From NCBI GenBank assembly GCA_009760885.1, contig CM019714.1, positions 2,157,895-2,221,894 on the forward strand: a DNA stretch of 64,000 bases, written 5' to 3'. Made by a program: the position numbers and the translations under genes. This DNA is from Achatina immaculata. Its lineage: Eukaryota > Mollusca > Gastropoda > Stylommatophora > Achatinidae. This document shows positions 53,201 through 63,884 of this stretch, piece after piece (the first letter of the stretch is position 1; every line of letters starts with the position of its first letter). The notes beneath the pieces were generated by a model that was not told the DNA's origin, did no database searches, and was given only the letters and a program-made list of their open reading frames with translations.

Positions 53201-55647
53201 TTTCGGCTCTATTAACCCCCCCCCCCCACCGACAAGTGTTTCGGGCCTATTAACCCCCCTCCCGGCAAGTGTTTCCGCCCTATTAACCCCCCCCCCCGAC
53301 AAGTGTTTCGGCCCTATTAACCCCCTTTCCGACAAGTGTTTCTGCTCTATTAACCACTCCCCCCAACAAGTGTTTTGACTCTATTAACCCCCCACCCCCC
53401 CCCCCCGACAAGTGTTTCGGTCCTATTAACCCCCCTCCCCCTCAGACAAGTGTTTCGGCCCTGTTAACTCCCCTCCCTCTCAGACAAGTGTTTCGGCCCT
53501 ATTAACCCCCCACCCCGGCAAGTGTTTCGACACTACTAACCGCCCCCCCCCCCGACAAGTGTTTCCGTCCTACTAACCCCCCATGACAAGTGTTTCGGCC
53601 CTATTAACCTCCCGCCTTAATCGACAAGAATTTCGGCGCTATTAACACCCTCTGACATGTGCTTCGGCTCTATTAACTCCCCGACAAGTGTTTCGGTCCT
53701 ATTAACCCCCCCCCCCCCCGACAAGTGTTTCGACCCTATTAACCCCCCCCCCCCCGACAAGTGTTTCGGCCCTATTAACCCCACATGACAAGTGTTTCGG
53801 CACTATTATCCTCCTCCCTCACTCGACAAGTGTTTCGGCCGTATTAATCTCCCCCCTCCCCCGACAAGTGTTTCGGCCCTATTAACCCCCTCCAACAAGT
53901 TTTTCGACTATTTAACCCCCCCATAATGTTTCGGCCCTATTAACTCCCCCACCCGACAAGTGTTTCAGTCCTATTATGCCCCCGACAAGTGTTTCGGCCC
54001 TATTAACCCCCGACAAGTGTTTCGTCCTATTAACCTCCCCCGACAAGTGTTTTCGGCGATATTAACCTCCCCCAACAAGTGTTTCGGCCCTATTAATTTC
54101 TCCCCCGACAAGTGTTTCTTCCCTATTAACCCCCCTCTCCCGACAAGTGTTTCGGCCCTATTAACCCCACTCGCCACAATTGTTTCGGCCCTATTATCCC
54201 CCCTCTCCCGACAAGTGTTTCGACCCTATTAACCCCCATCCCCACAATTGTTTCGGCCTTTTTAACCCCCCTACAGACAAGTGTTTCGGCCCTACTAACC
54301 CCCCCTCGCTACAAGTGTTTCCGCCCTACTAACCCCTCCCCCCCCTATTAACCTCCCCTCCACACAATTGTTTCGGCCCTATTAACACCCCTCCCGACCA
54401 GTGTTTCGGCCCTATTAACCCCCCCCCCGACAAGTGTTTCGGCCCTATTAACCACTCTCCCGACAAGTGTTTCGGCTCTATTAACCTCCCCCTTGTCAAG
54501 TGTTTCCACCCTACTAACCCCCCACCCCCGACAAGTGTTTTTGCCCTACTAACCCCCCCCCCCCCCCCGACAAGTGATTCGGCCCTATTAACCCCCCACC
54601 CCGGCAAGTGTTTCGACACTACTAACCGCCCCCCCCCCCCGACAAGTGTTTCGGTCCTACTAACCCCCCCCCCCCCCCGACAAGTGTTCCGGCCGAATTA
54701 ACCCCCCACCCCGACAAGTGTTTCGGCCCTATTAACATCCCCCCCCCCCCCCCCACCCGACAAGTGTTTCGGAACTTATAATCCCCCAGACAGGTGTTTC
54801 GGCCCTATTAACCCCCCCAGACAAGTGTTTCGGCCCTATTAACCCGCCTCGACATGTGTTTCGGCCCTATTAACCTCCCCCTCCCCCGACAAGTGTTTCG
54901 GCAGTATTAACCTCCCCTCCACACAATTGTTTCGGCCCTATAAACCCCTCTCAAGACCAGTATTTCCGCTCTATTAACCACCCTCCCGACAAGTGTTTCG
55001 GCCCTATTAAACCCGTTCCCGACAAGTGTTTCGGCCCTATTAACCTCCCCCTTGTCAAGTGTTTTGGTTCTATTAACCCCGCTCCCCCTCAGACAAGTGT
55101 TTCGGCCCTATTAACTCCCCTCGACATGTGTTTCGGCCCTATTAACCCCCACCCCCCGACAAATGTTTCGGTCCTATTAACCCCCCTCGACATGTGTTTC
55201 GGCCCTATTAAGCCCCTGACAAGTGTTTCGGCTCTATTAACCCCCCCCCCCCCAAGTGTTTCGGGCCTATTAACCCCCCCCCCCCGACAAGTGATTCGGC
55301 CATATTAACCCCCCTCCAGGCAAGTGTTTCGGCCCTATTAACCCCCCTCCCGAGAAGTGTTTCGGCCCTATTAAGCCCCCTCCCGACAAGTGTTTCGGCC
55401 CTATTACCCCCCTCCCGACAAGTGTTTCGGCCCTATTACCCCCCCCCCCCCCGACAAGTGTTTCGGCCGTATTAAGCCCCCTCCCGACAAGTGTTTCGGC
55501 CCTATTACCCCCCCCCCCGACAAGTGTTTCGGCCCTATTACCCCCCCCCCCGACAAGTGTTTCGGCCCTATTAAGCCCACTCCCGACAAGTGTTTCGGCC
55601 CTATTACCCCCCCCCCCCCCCCCCCCGACAAGTGTTTCGGCCCTATT
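50213..55647. repeat. 30-bp C-rich satellite, 5.4 kb (about 180 copies)
   Basis: Consensus cgacaagtgtttcggcccta plus ttaac and a C-run of 3 to about 20. The core ccgacaagtgtttcgg is a near-palindrome. Unit length varies mainly through the C-run. Kilobase-scale repeats occur inside it: about 51940-52330 matches 53600-54000, offset about 1660 bp, and about 52530-52850 matches 54560-54870. The minus strand carries regularly spaced G-runs. All frames in it are artefacts. Confidence 0.95.
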
Positions 55648-57181
55648 TGCCACTGTGTATGATCTTTCTATCACTTTTCCTTTTCATGAGTGACAGGCTT
55701 CTTGACTTCTTTGGCTTGAAGCTCATGCGGCACCATATGATAAGGCTGTCCAAACGCTCTAACATCTTTCCTGCCTGTGCTTCACTGGTTGTTATTACTG
55801 TTGTGTCATCCATGAATGCTTTTAGTGGTGGCATTTGACATCCATTTCTGAATCTTGGGCCTTCTGCTGCTCTCAGGATTACTTGCATGGCTAGTATGAA
55901 CAGTATGGGAGATATTGTAGACCTCATTGCAATTCCTACCTGGAGCTCAATTCATCTTGTAATATATCCTGATGTTCCAAATCTCATGAGGAACCCTGTG
56001 AAGTACATTTTCAGCATCTTCATGATTTCTTTTGGCACATGATACATGTCTACTGCTACCCATATCATCTGGTGCGGTACTGAGCCATACGCAGTGCCTA
56101 GGTCAAGCCATATTACCTGTAGATCTTGCTTTCCAGATCTTGCCTGCTGAATAGTTTCCCAAATCACTGAAGCATGCTTGAGACATCCTGGGGAATCTGG
56201 AATTCCTCCCTTCTGCACTGATGTATCAACGTAACCATTATCTAGGAGGTATGTTGTTAGTCTCCTTGCCATTACAGAGAAGAATACCTTTCCTTCCACA
56301 TTCAGAAGTGAGATCGGTCTGAACTGGTTGATCTCAGTGGAATTCTGCTCCTTTGGGATGTATACTCCGTTAGCCTTTTTTTCCATTCTTTACTAATGAG
56401 TCCCTTGGTCCATACTGTTCGTAGGAGTTTATGAAACTTCTTTAGTACTTCCGGGCATCTTTTGTATAGTATGTAAGGGACACCATTTGGGCCTGGTGCT
56501 GACTTGCCTTTAGCTTTTCCTACGATGCTCTCTACTTCTTGTAAGGTTGGTGGGCTGCATTTGAATTTGCTGCCTGGTGCACAGGGCCACACTAGACCTT
56601 TCATCTGCTCAAGAGTTGTATGCTGATTTTTATCAGAGTATGTCAAGAAATCGTTGACGATCTGCAAAATGGACGCAGCAGCAGGGCATCTTGCTCACAA
56701 CCGAGAGGCCTACAGGAATGCTGTTAGGGAGGCAAAGTTCCGCAAGGGGCATGCAAATGAATGAATGAATGAATGAATGAATGAATGTCTTGCTCAGATG
56801 TTCCTCGAGCACCTCCGTACCTGCTTTCAGCGTACCTGATTTTGGCTGTTCAAATAACTGCTTGGCAAACCCGAAGGGATCTCTGTAAAACTTCTCTTTT
56901 GCATATCTAGTTTCCCTCTTCCTTTTACATAGTCTTTCAGCTCTGCAAAGGACATTGTGCTGGGATTTTAGATGCTGCCAAACCTGTCTTAGTCCTTCCT
57001 TTTCTGATTCATGTGCCTTCTTGAACATTTTCCGGGCATGGTTCTTCTGCTGTCTTATTGCTTCTATTTTCCTCTGTCTTCTGGACTTTCTTGGTGTTAC
57101 TTTTTTCTCTTTTTGCCTGTTTGGTTCCAAACTCTTTGTGGCAGTGAAGATATATTAAGTTACTAAATGCTTCCAGTTTTT
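55648..57181 (-). mobile_element. Zinc-finger LINE body, copy A (RT)
   Basis: Reverse strand. Order from 5': basic linker (RKSRRQRKIEAIRQQKNHAR), FYRDPFGFAKQLFEQ, then after the nested insert TYSDKNQHTTLEQMKG, KGKSAPGPNGVPYILYKRCP, QFRPISLLNVEGKVFFSVMA, QKGGIPDSPGCLKHASVIWE, QVIWLDLGTAYGSVPHQMIW (motif A), a decayed motif B and KAFMDDTTVITTSEAQAG (motif C). The QKG..G..GC.KH block and RT style resemble R2/NeSL-type LINEs. There are frameshifts near 56380 and 56120. The upstream end breaks at 57181 into satellite. Confidence 0.85.
56645..56784 (+). mobile_element. Nested 3' end of an RTE-like LINE (LINE D family), in copy A
   Basis: About 140 bp inserted in the opposite orientation. It encodes DASAAGHLAHNREAYRN-like sequence and ends in (aatg)n, as in the 3' end of LINE D (32720-32840). 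It is flanked by a 5-bp duplication, atgtc (56640-56644 and 56785-56789). It splits the host LINE frame. Confidence 0.85.
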
Positions 57182-57763
57182 CGGCCCTATTAACCCCCCT
57201 CCAGGCAAGTGTTTCGACCCTAATTAACACCCCTCCCGACAACTGTTTCGGCCCTATTAACCCCCATCCCCCTCAGACAAGTGTTTCGGCCCTATTAACC
57301 CCCCCCCCGACAAGTGTTTCGACCCTATTAACCCCCCCCCGACAAGTGTTTTGACTCTATTAACCCCCCCCCCTCCGACAAGTGTTTCGGCCCTATTAAC
57401 CCCCCCCCCCCACAAGTGTTTCGGCCCTATTAACCCCACTCCCGACAATTGTTTTGGCCCTATTAACCCCCCTCCCGAGAAGTGTTTCGGCCCTATTAAG
57501 CCCCCTCCCGACAAGTGTTTCGGCCCTATTACCCCCCTCCCGACAAGTGTTTCGGCCCTATTACCCCCCCCCCCCCGACAAGTGTTTCGGCCGTATTAAG
57601 CCCCCTCCCGACAAGTGTTTCGGCCCTATTACCCCCCCCCGACAAGTGTTTCGGCCCTATTACCCCCCCCCGACAAGTGTTTCGGCCCTATTAAGCCCAC
57701 TCCCGACAAGTGTTTCGGCCCTATTACCCCCCCCCCCCCCCCGACAAGTGTTTCGGCCCTATT
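57182..57763. repeat. 30-bp C-rich satellite between copies A and B
   Basis: Same unit as 50213-55647. The right part (57465-57763) repeats 55345-55647 in order, so it was copied together with the LINE body. Confidence 0.93.
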
Positions 57764-59510
57764 TGCCACTGTGTATGATCTTTCTATCACTTTTCCTTTT
57801 CATGAGTGACAGGCTTCTTGACTTCTTTGGCTTGAAGCTCATGCGGCACCATATGATAAGGCTGTCCAAACGCTCTAACATCTTTCCTGCCTGTGCTTCA
57901 CTGGTTGTTATTACTGTTGTGTCATCCATGAATGCTTTTAGTGGTGGCATTTGGCATCCATTTCTGAATCTTGGGCCTTCTGCTGCTCTCAGGATTACTT
58001 GCATGGCTAGTATGAACAGTATGGGAGATATTGTAGACCTCATTGCAATTCCTACCTGGAGCTCAATTCATCTTGTAATATATCCTGATGTTCCAAATCT
58101 CATGAGGAACCCTGTGAAGTACATTTTCAGCATCTTCATGATTTCTTTTGGCACATGATACATGTCTAATGCTACCCATATCATCTGGTGCGGTACTGAG
58201 CCATACGCAGTGCCTAGGTCAAGCCATATTACCTGTAGATCTTGCTTTCCAGATCTTGCCTGCTGAATAGTTTCCCAAATCACTGAAGCATGCTTGAGAC
58301 ATCCTGGGGAATCTGGAATTCCTCCCTTCTGCACTGATGTATCAACGTAACCATTATCTAGGAGGTATGTTGTTAGTCTCCTTGCCATTACAGAGAAGAA
58401 TACCTTTCCTTCCACATTCAGAAGTGAGATCGGTCTGAACTGGTTGATCTCAGTGGAATTCTGCTCCTTTGGGATGTATACTCCGTTAGCCTTTTTTCCA
58501 TTCTTTACTAATGAGTCCCTTGGTCCATACTGTTCGTAGGAGTTTATGAAACTTCTTTAGTACTTCCGGGCATCTTTTGTATAGTATGTAAGGGACACCA
58601 TTTGGGCCTGGTGCTGACTTGCCTTTAGCTTTTCCTACGATGCTCTCTACTTCTTGTAAGGTTGGTGGGCTGCATTTGAATTTGCTGCCTGGTGCACAGG
58701 GCCACACTAGACCTTTCATCTGCTCAAGAGTTGTATGCTGATTTTTATCAGAGTATGTCAAGAAATCGTTGACGATCTGCAAAATGGACGCAGCAGCAGG
58801 GCATCTTGCTCACAACCGAGAGGCCTACAGGAATGCTGTTAGGGAGGCAAAGTTCCGCAAGGGGCATGCAAATGAATGAATGAATGAATGAATGAATGAA
58901 TGTCTTGCTCAGATGTTCCTCGAGCACCTCCGTACCTGCTTTCAGCGTACCTGATTTTGGCTGTTCAAATAACTGCTTGGCAAACCCGAAGGGATCTCTG
59001 TAAAACTTCTCTTTTGCATATCTAGTTTCCCTCTTCCTTTTACATAGTCTTTCAGCTCTGCAAAGGACATTGTGCTGGGATTTTAGATGCTGCCAAACCT
59101 GTCTTAGTCCTTCCTTTTCTGATTCATGTGCCTTCTTGAACATTTTCCGGGCATGGTTCTTCTGCTGTCTTATTGCTTCTATTTTCCTCTGTCTTCTGGA
59201 CTTTCTTGGTGTTACTTTTTTCTCTTTTTGCCTGTTTGGTTCCAAACTCTTTGTGGCAGTGAAGATATATTAAGTTACTAAATGCTTCCAGTTTTTGCTC
59301 ACGGTTTTTCCCTCTCAGCTGTTTGTCCAATTCTTTGCATAATTCAGCGTCTAGGTTTTCCCATATGCTTTTGGCACTTGCTGATGGGAAGTTAATCTTG
59401 TCTCTGGTCTCGTCGGAGAGCTGCATTGCCTCCCTGCTGCCTGACTCAACCTGAATATTCCCTGTACTGTGGATTATATCATGACAGAGACCTTCTTCTA
59501 AAGTCTTATC
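57764..59510 (-). mobile_element. Zinc-finger LINE body, copy B
   Basis: Near-identical to copy A over their shared 1.5 kb, with offset 2116 bp. The few differences noticed are a g/a at A 55838, a c/a at A 56053 and one T fewer in the run near 58495. It extends further 5' than A, adding the segment FPSASAKSIWENLDAELCKE. It carries the same nested insert (58760-58899) and the same frameshift near the linker. It breaks into copy C at ctgg near 59510. Confidence 0.88.
58760..58899 (+). mobile_element. Nested RTE-like LINE 3' end, in copy B
   Basis: Same insert and flanking atgtc as in copy A, so the insertion predates the duplication. Confidence 0.85.
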
Positions 59511-61094
59511 TGGAGCTCAATTCATCTTGTAATATATCCTGATGTTCCAAATCTCATGAGGAACCCTGTGAAGTACATTTTCAGCATCTTCATGATTTCT
59601 TTTGGCACATGATACATGTCTAATGCTACCCATATCATCTGGTGCGGTACTGAGCCATACGCAGTGCCTAGGTCAAGCCATATTACCTGTAGATCTTGCT
59701 TTCCAGATCTTGCCTGCTGAATAGTTTCCCAAATCACTGAAGCATGCTTGAGACATCCTGGGGAATCTGGAATTCCTCCCTTCTGCACTGATGTATCAAC
59801 GTAACCATTATCTAGGAGGTATGTTGTTAGTCTCCTTGCCATTACAGAGAAGAATACCTTTCCTTCCACATTCAGAAGTGAGATCGGTCTGAACTGGTTG
59901 ATCTCAGTGGAATTCTGCTCCTTTGGGATGTATACTCCGTTAGCCTTTTTTTCCATTCTTTACTAATGAGTCCCTTGGTCCATACTGTTCGTAGGAGTTT
60001 ATGAAACTTCTTTAGTACTTCCGGGCATCTTTTGTATAGTATGTAAGGGACACCATTTGGGCCTGGTGCTGACTTGCCTTTAGCTTTTCCTACGATGCTC
60101 TCTACTTCTTGTAAGGTTGGTGGGCTGCATTTGAATTTGCTGCCTGGTGCACAGGGCCACACTAGACCTTTCATCTGCTCAAGAGTTGTATGCTGATTTT
60201 TATCAGAGTATGTCAAGAAATCGTTGACGATCTGCAAAATGGACGCAGCAGCAGGGCATCTTGCTCACAACCGAGAGGCCTACAGGAATGCTGTTAGGGA
60301 GGCAAAGTTCCGCAAGGGGCATGCAAATGAATGAATGAATGAATGAATGAATGAATGTCTTGCTCAGATGTTCCTCGAGCACCTCCGTACCTGCTTTCAG
60401 CGTACCTGATTTTGGCTGTTCAAATAACTGCTTGGCAAACCCGAAGGGATCTCTGTAAAACTTCTCTTTTGCATATCTAGTTTCCCTCTTCCTTTTACAT
60501 AGTCTTTCAGCTCTGCAAAGGACATTGTGCTGGGATTTTAGATGCTGCCAAACCTGTCTTAGTCCTTCCTTTTCTGATTCATGTGCCTTCTTGAACATTT
60601 TCCGGGCATGGTTCTTCTGCTGTCTTATTGCTTCTATTTTCCTCTGTCTTCTGGACTTTCTTGGTGTTACTTTTTTCTCTTTTTGCCTGTTTGGTTCCAA
60701 ACTCTTTGTGGCAGTGAAGATATATTAAGTTACTAAATGCTTCCAGTTTTTGCTCACGGTTTTTCCCTCTCAGCTGTTTGTCCAATTCTTTGCATAATTC
60801 AGCGTCTAGGTTTTCCCATATGCTTTTGGCACTTGCTGATGGGAAGTTAATCTTGTCTCTGGTCTCGTCGGAGAGCTGCATTGCCTCCCTGCTGCCTGAC
60901 TCAACCTGAATATTCCCTGTACTGTGGATTATATCATGACAGAGACCTTCTTCTAAAGTCTTATCTGAGACTGGCGTCACAGTGCACTGTTAAGTATTGG
61001 GCAGTGAGAAACCACCACATCCCTTCTTCGTTCTGTGTATCTTCATGCCACGTTGAGTGTTAAATTTCCTGCCACAGATGCATGGATACTCCAT
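59511..61094 (-). mobile_element. Zinc-finger LINE body, copy C, with N-terminus
   Basis: The only copy reaching the start of the ORF. From ATG at 61094 it reads MEYPCICGRKFNTQRGMKIH then RTKKGC, a C2H2/C2HC-type zinc finger as found at the N-terminus of R2/NeSL-group LINEs. One in-frame TAA follows (near 60988), then TPVSDKTLEEGL, FPSASAKSIWENLDAELCKE and AFSNLIYLHCHKEFGTKQ, a frameshift near 60700, the basic linker, FYRDPFGFAKQLFEQ, the nested insert, and RT motifs to just after motif A. RT motif C is not in this copy because it begins at the duplication breakpoint. Confidence 0.85.
60215..60354 (+). mobile_element. Nested RTE-like LINE 3' end, in copy C
   Basis: Third copy of the same insert, with the same boundaries and (aatg)n tail. 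Confidence 0.85.
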
Positions 61095-61098
61095 CCGC

Positions 61099-61246
61099 TG
61101 TATAGCACAGTATAGCACGAGTTGTGATAGTTTCACCAGAGAATCAGCACAGTATAGCATGTACTCTGATAGTTTCACAGAAAGTCAGCACAGTATAGCA
61201 TGTACTCTGATAGTTTCACAGAAAGTCAGCACAGTATAGCACATGC
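61099..61246. repeat. 42-bp minisatellite, right half
   Basis: About 3.5 copies of cagtatagcacgagttgtga plus tagtttcaccagagaatcag, the same family as 49869-50138. Read on the minus strand, its open frame continues directly into the LINE ATG without a stop. Confidence 0.88.
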
Positions 61247-61479
61247 CGTGACATTCACTTTCACGAGAAAGGACTATTCACATTAGAATGTGAGGTTTTA
61301 TCACAAGAAGAGATTCTTCATTACCTTCAAATATTTCGTGACAAGCACAACACTACCTTGAAAATCTGTCGTCAACGGAAGTGTCCGACAAGACAAAAAA
61401 ATTCTACTTTGGCAAGGTAATCTGACACGTTTACTGCGTAAGTAAGCACAAATATATCATAGGCCAACCGCCCTTTACT
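61247..61479. other. Single-copy stretch
   Basis: Nothing recognised. Confidence 0.3.
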
Positions 61480-62325
61480 TAGCAAATATTCAAACACGAT
61501 CCAAGAGAAAACTACTAAAATTGTAACATTACTTGCCAGAAAAACTAATTTGTAACATTACTTGGAGACAGCTACTTAATTTGTAACATTACTTGCGATT
61601 AAGCTACTAAAATCGTAACATTCCTACGAGCAAGCTATTACAATTGTAACATTACTTGCGAGCAAGATATAACAGTATAACATTCCTACGAGCAAGCTAT
61701 TTACAATTGTAACATTACTTGCGAGCAAGATATAACAGTATAACATTACTACGAGCAAGTGACTAAAATTGCAATATTAGATGTAAGTACCCCACGAAAA
61801 TTTTATATTACCCATGATCACATTTCTAAAAGTATAAAACTAAACTGTGAGAACTCCACTAAAACTGTAACATTAACTGCAAAGCCTCTGCTAAAATGAT
61901 AAGAATTGACTATAAGCACTATGAAAATTGTAACATTACCTATACGTAAGCTGTTAAAACCGTAACATTAACTATGAGAACTGTACTAAAACTTACATTA
62001 ACTATGAGAACTCTACTAAAACTTACATTAACTATGAGAACTCTACTAAAACTTAATTTAACTATGAGAACTCTACTGCAACTGTAATGTTATCTGTGAA
62101 CACGCTGCTAAACTTTTTTTTTTAAACTGTGAGCACGCTACGTCAATTGTAACATAATTTGTGAACAAAATATTCAAATTGTAATGATACTTGTGATCAC
62201 ACTACTAAAACTGTAAGATTACTGGTGTGCACGCTTCTAAAATGTGTACTTATTAACTGTGAGTACACTAATAAAACTGCAACATTAGCTGTGAGCGGGC
62301 TACTAAAATTGTAACACAAACTGTG
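61480..62325. repeat. About 33-36-bp degenerate AT-rich minisatellite
   Basis: Unit is aaaattgtaacattacttgc plus gagcaagctact. Heavily diverged, with a cleaner 30-bp sub-block (actatgagaactctactaaa) at about 61968-62070. Confidence 0.85.
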
Positions 62326-62745
62326 AGCACAATACCTGATCAGCGAACATCGTGTAATGTTGGTTCACTACAACTGTGTACGGGCGAAGGCTGGTATCTC
62401 TCACATTTTGACAGAAGCCAAGACTCGAGTGAGTGCTGCCGTATGTCGCTAGGTCACAGACATGCACGTGTGCCCGGATATAGGGCTCACGTGACTGGCT
62501 CTGCATGAGTAGCTGGCCCACAAACAGGAGCATGACGCCAGCCCCTTGTTCAGTGTTCTTACACCACACTCACTCAACAAACCGTCACAGCATGTCACTT
62601 GTCACATGACAACTTGTTTGTATGGCGATAATTAATATTCATGAATATCGTTACTGCAAACTGTGACTCTGCACTACAAAAACAGTTTTAAAACGACATT
62701 TTCAGCAGAGAAAAGGCACAGTTTGGAGACTGAAAAATTGTTCCA
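62326..62745. other. Single-copy stretch
   Basis: About 420 bp of balanced composition between arrays. No gene recognised, though it is one of the few candidates for host sequence here. Confidence 0.35.
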
Positions 62746-62747
62746 TC

Positions 62748-63005
62748 TGTATACAAGACTTGGACAACTTGTTATATCTGTATACAAGACTTGGACAACT
62801 TGTTATATCTGTATACAAGACTTGGACAACTTGTTATATCTGTATACAAGACTTGGACAACTTGTTATATCTGTATACAAGACTTGGACAACTTGTTATA
62901 TCTGTATACAAGACTTGGACAACTTGTTATATCTGTATACAAGACTTGGACAACTTGTTATATCTGTATACAAGACTTGGACAATTTCCTACGTCTGTTT
63001 ACAAT
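62748..63005. repeat. 31-bp minisatellite (about 8 copies)
   Basis: Unit is gtatacaagacttggacaac plus ttgttatatct. The left copies are identical and the right end is degenerate. Confidence 0.95.
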
Positions 63006-63279
63006 TCTTTGACAATTTGTTGTGACCATGTACAGGATTTTGGAAACTTCTTATGTCTGTATACAAAACTTTGACAATTTGTTATCTTTGTACATATCAG
63101 TCTGACAGAGAGAAAATGCTGTGCACATCCGAACTAGGTGAAATGTTTGTGAAACAATAACTGAAACATTGATATTGCCACCGATGTTCTGGAAACTGAT
63201 GACTCAGTCATCCTTTAAATTAAAAAGAAATTTCGGCAAGTATTTGCCAGACTTGATCTAGAATCTAATTAACACTGAC
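63006..63279. other. Single-copy stretch
   Basis: The first 80 bp still resemble the 31-bp unit. The rest is unrecognised. Confidence 0.35.
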
Positions 63280-63815
63280 ATTGAGCACAGTCTAGATAAC
63301 ACAGACAAGCGTACAAAGTCTAGAGAACATTGACTGGCAAGCGCACAAAGTCTAGGGAACAATGACAAGTGCACACAGTTCTAGAGAGCGCTGACAAGTG
63401 CACACAGTTCTAGAGAGCGCTGACAAGTGCACACAGTTCTAGAGAGCGCTGACAAGTGCACACAGTTCTAGATAACACTGACAAGTGCACACAGTTCTAT
63501 ATAACACTGACAAGTGCACACAGTTTTAGATAACACTGACAAGCGTACGAAGTCCGAAGAACACTGACGAACGTACTAAGTCCAAAGAACACTGACAAGC
63601 GTACGAAGTCCAAAGAGCACTGACGAACGTACGAAGTCCAAAGAACACTGACAAGCGTACAAAGTCTAAAGAACACTGGCAAGCGTACGAAATCTAAAGA
63701 ACACTGACAAGCGTACGAAATCTAAAGAACACTGACAAGCGTACGAAGTCTAAAGAACACTGACAAGCGTACGAAGTCTAAAGAACACTGACAAGCGTAC
63801 GAAGTCTAAAGAACG
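63280..63815. repeat. 28/29-bp minisatellite with two subfamilies (about 19 copies)
   Basis: Left block: 29-bp gtgcacacagttctagagag plus cgctgacaa. Right block: 28-bp gtacgaagtctaaagaacac plus tgacaagc. They share the (ac)actgacaag core. Confidence 0.95.
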
Positions 63816-63884
63816 AAGTAATGTATGTAGACAGATTTGCTTGGACAAAATCTCGCCTCTTTATTATTTACATTACATTTGTTA

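Larger units (their letters stand above)
50142..61098 (-). mobile_element. Composite zinc-finger LINE insertion with internal satellite and triplicated body
   Basis: An approximately 11-kb block between the two halves of a 42-bp array. The right end is the N-terminus of a LINE ORF (ATG at 61094, zinc finger). The left end (50142-50215) is the LINE 3' terminal sequence, also present at 43318-43410 and in related form after the endonuclease fragment at 42640-42760. Between them lie three copies of the LINE body and a 5.4-kb satellite. The simplest reading is a single LINE insertion in minus orientation that later expanded internally. Confidence 0.6.

Noticed and set aside
50213..55647. Telomere-like sequence (cctattaaccccc)
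   Set aside because: The C-rich part resembles telomeric C-strand DNA but the unit is about 30 bp and lacks hexamer periodicity. It is an interstitial satellite.
55590..58158. Plus-strand frames of 80-230 codons across the LINE copies
   Set aside because: They are antisense to the clearly recognisable minus-strand RT and partly translate the C-rich satellite.
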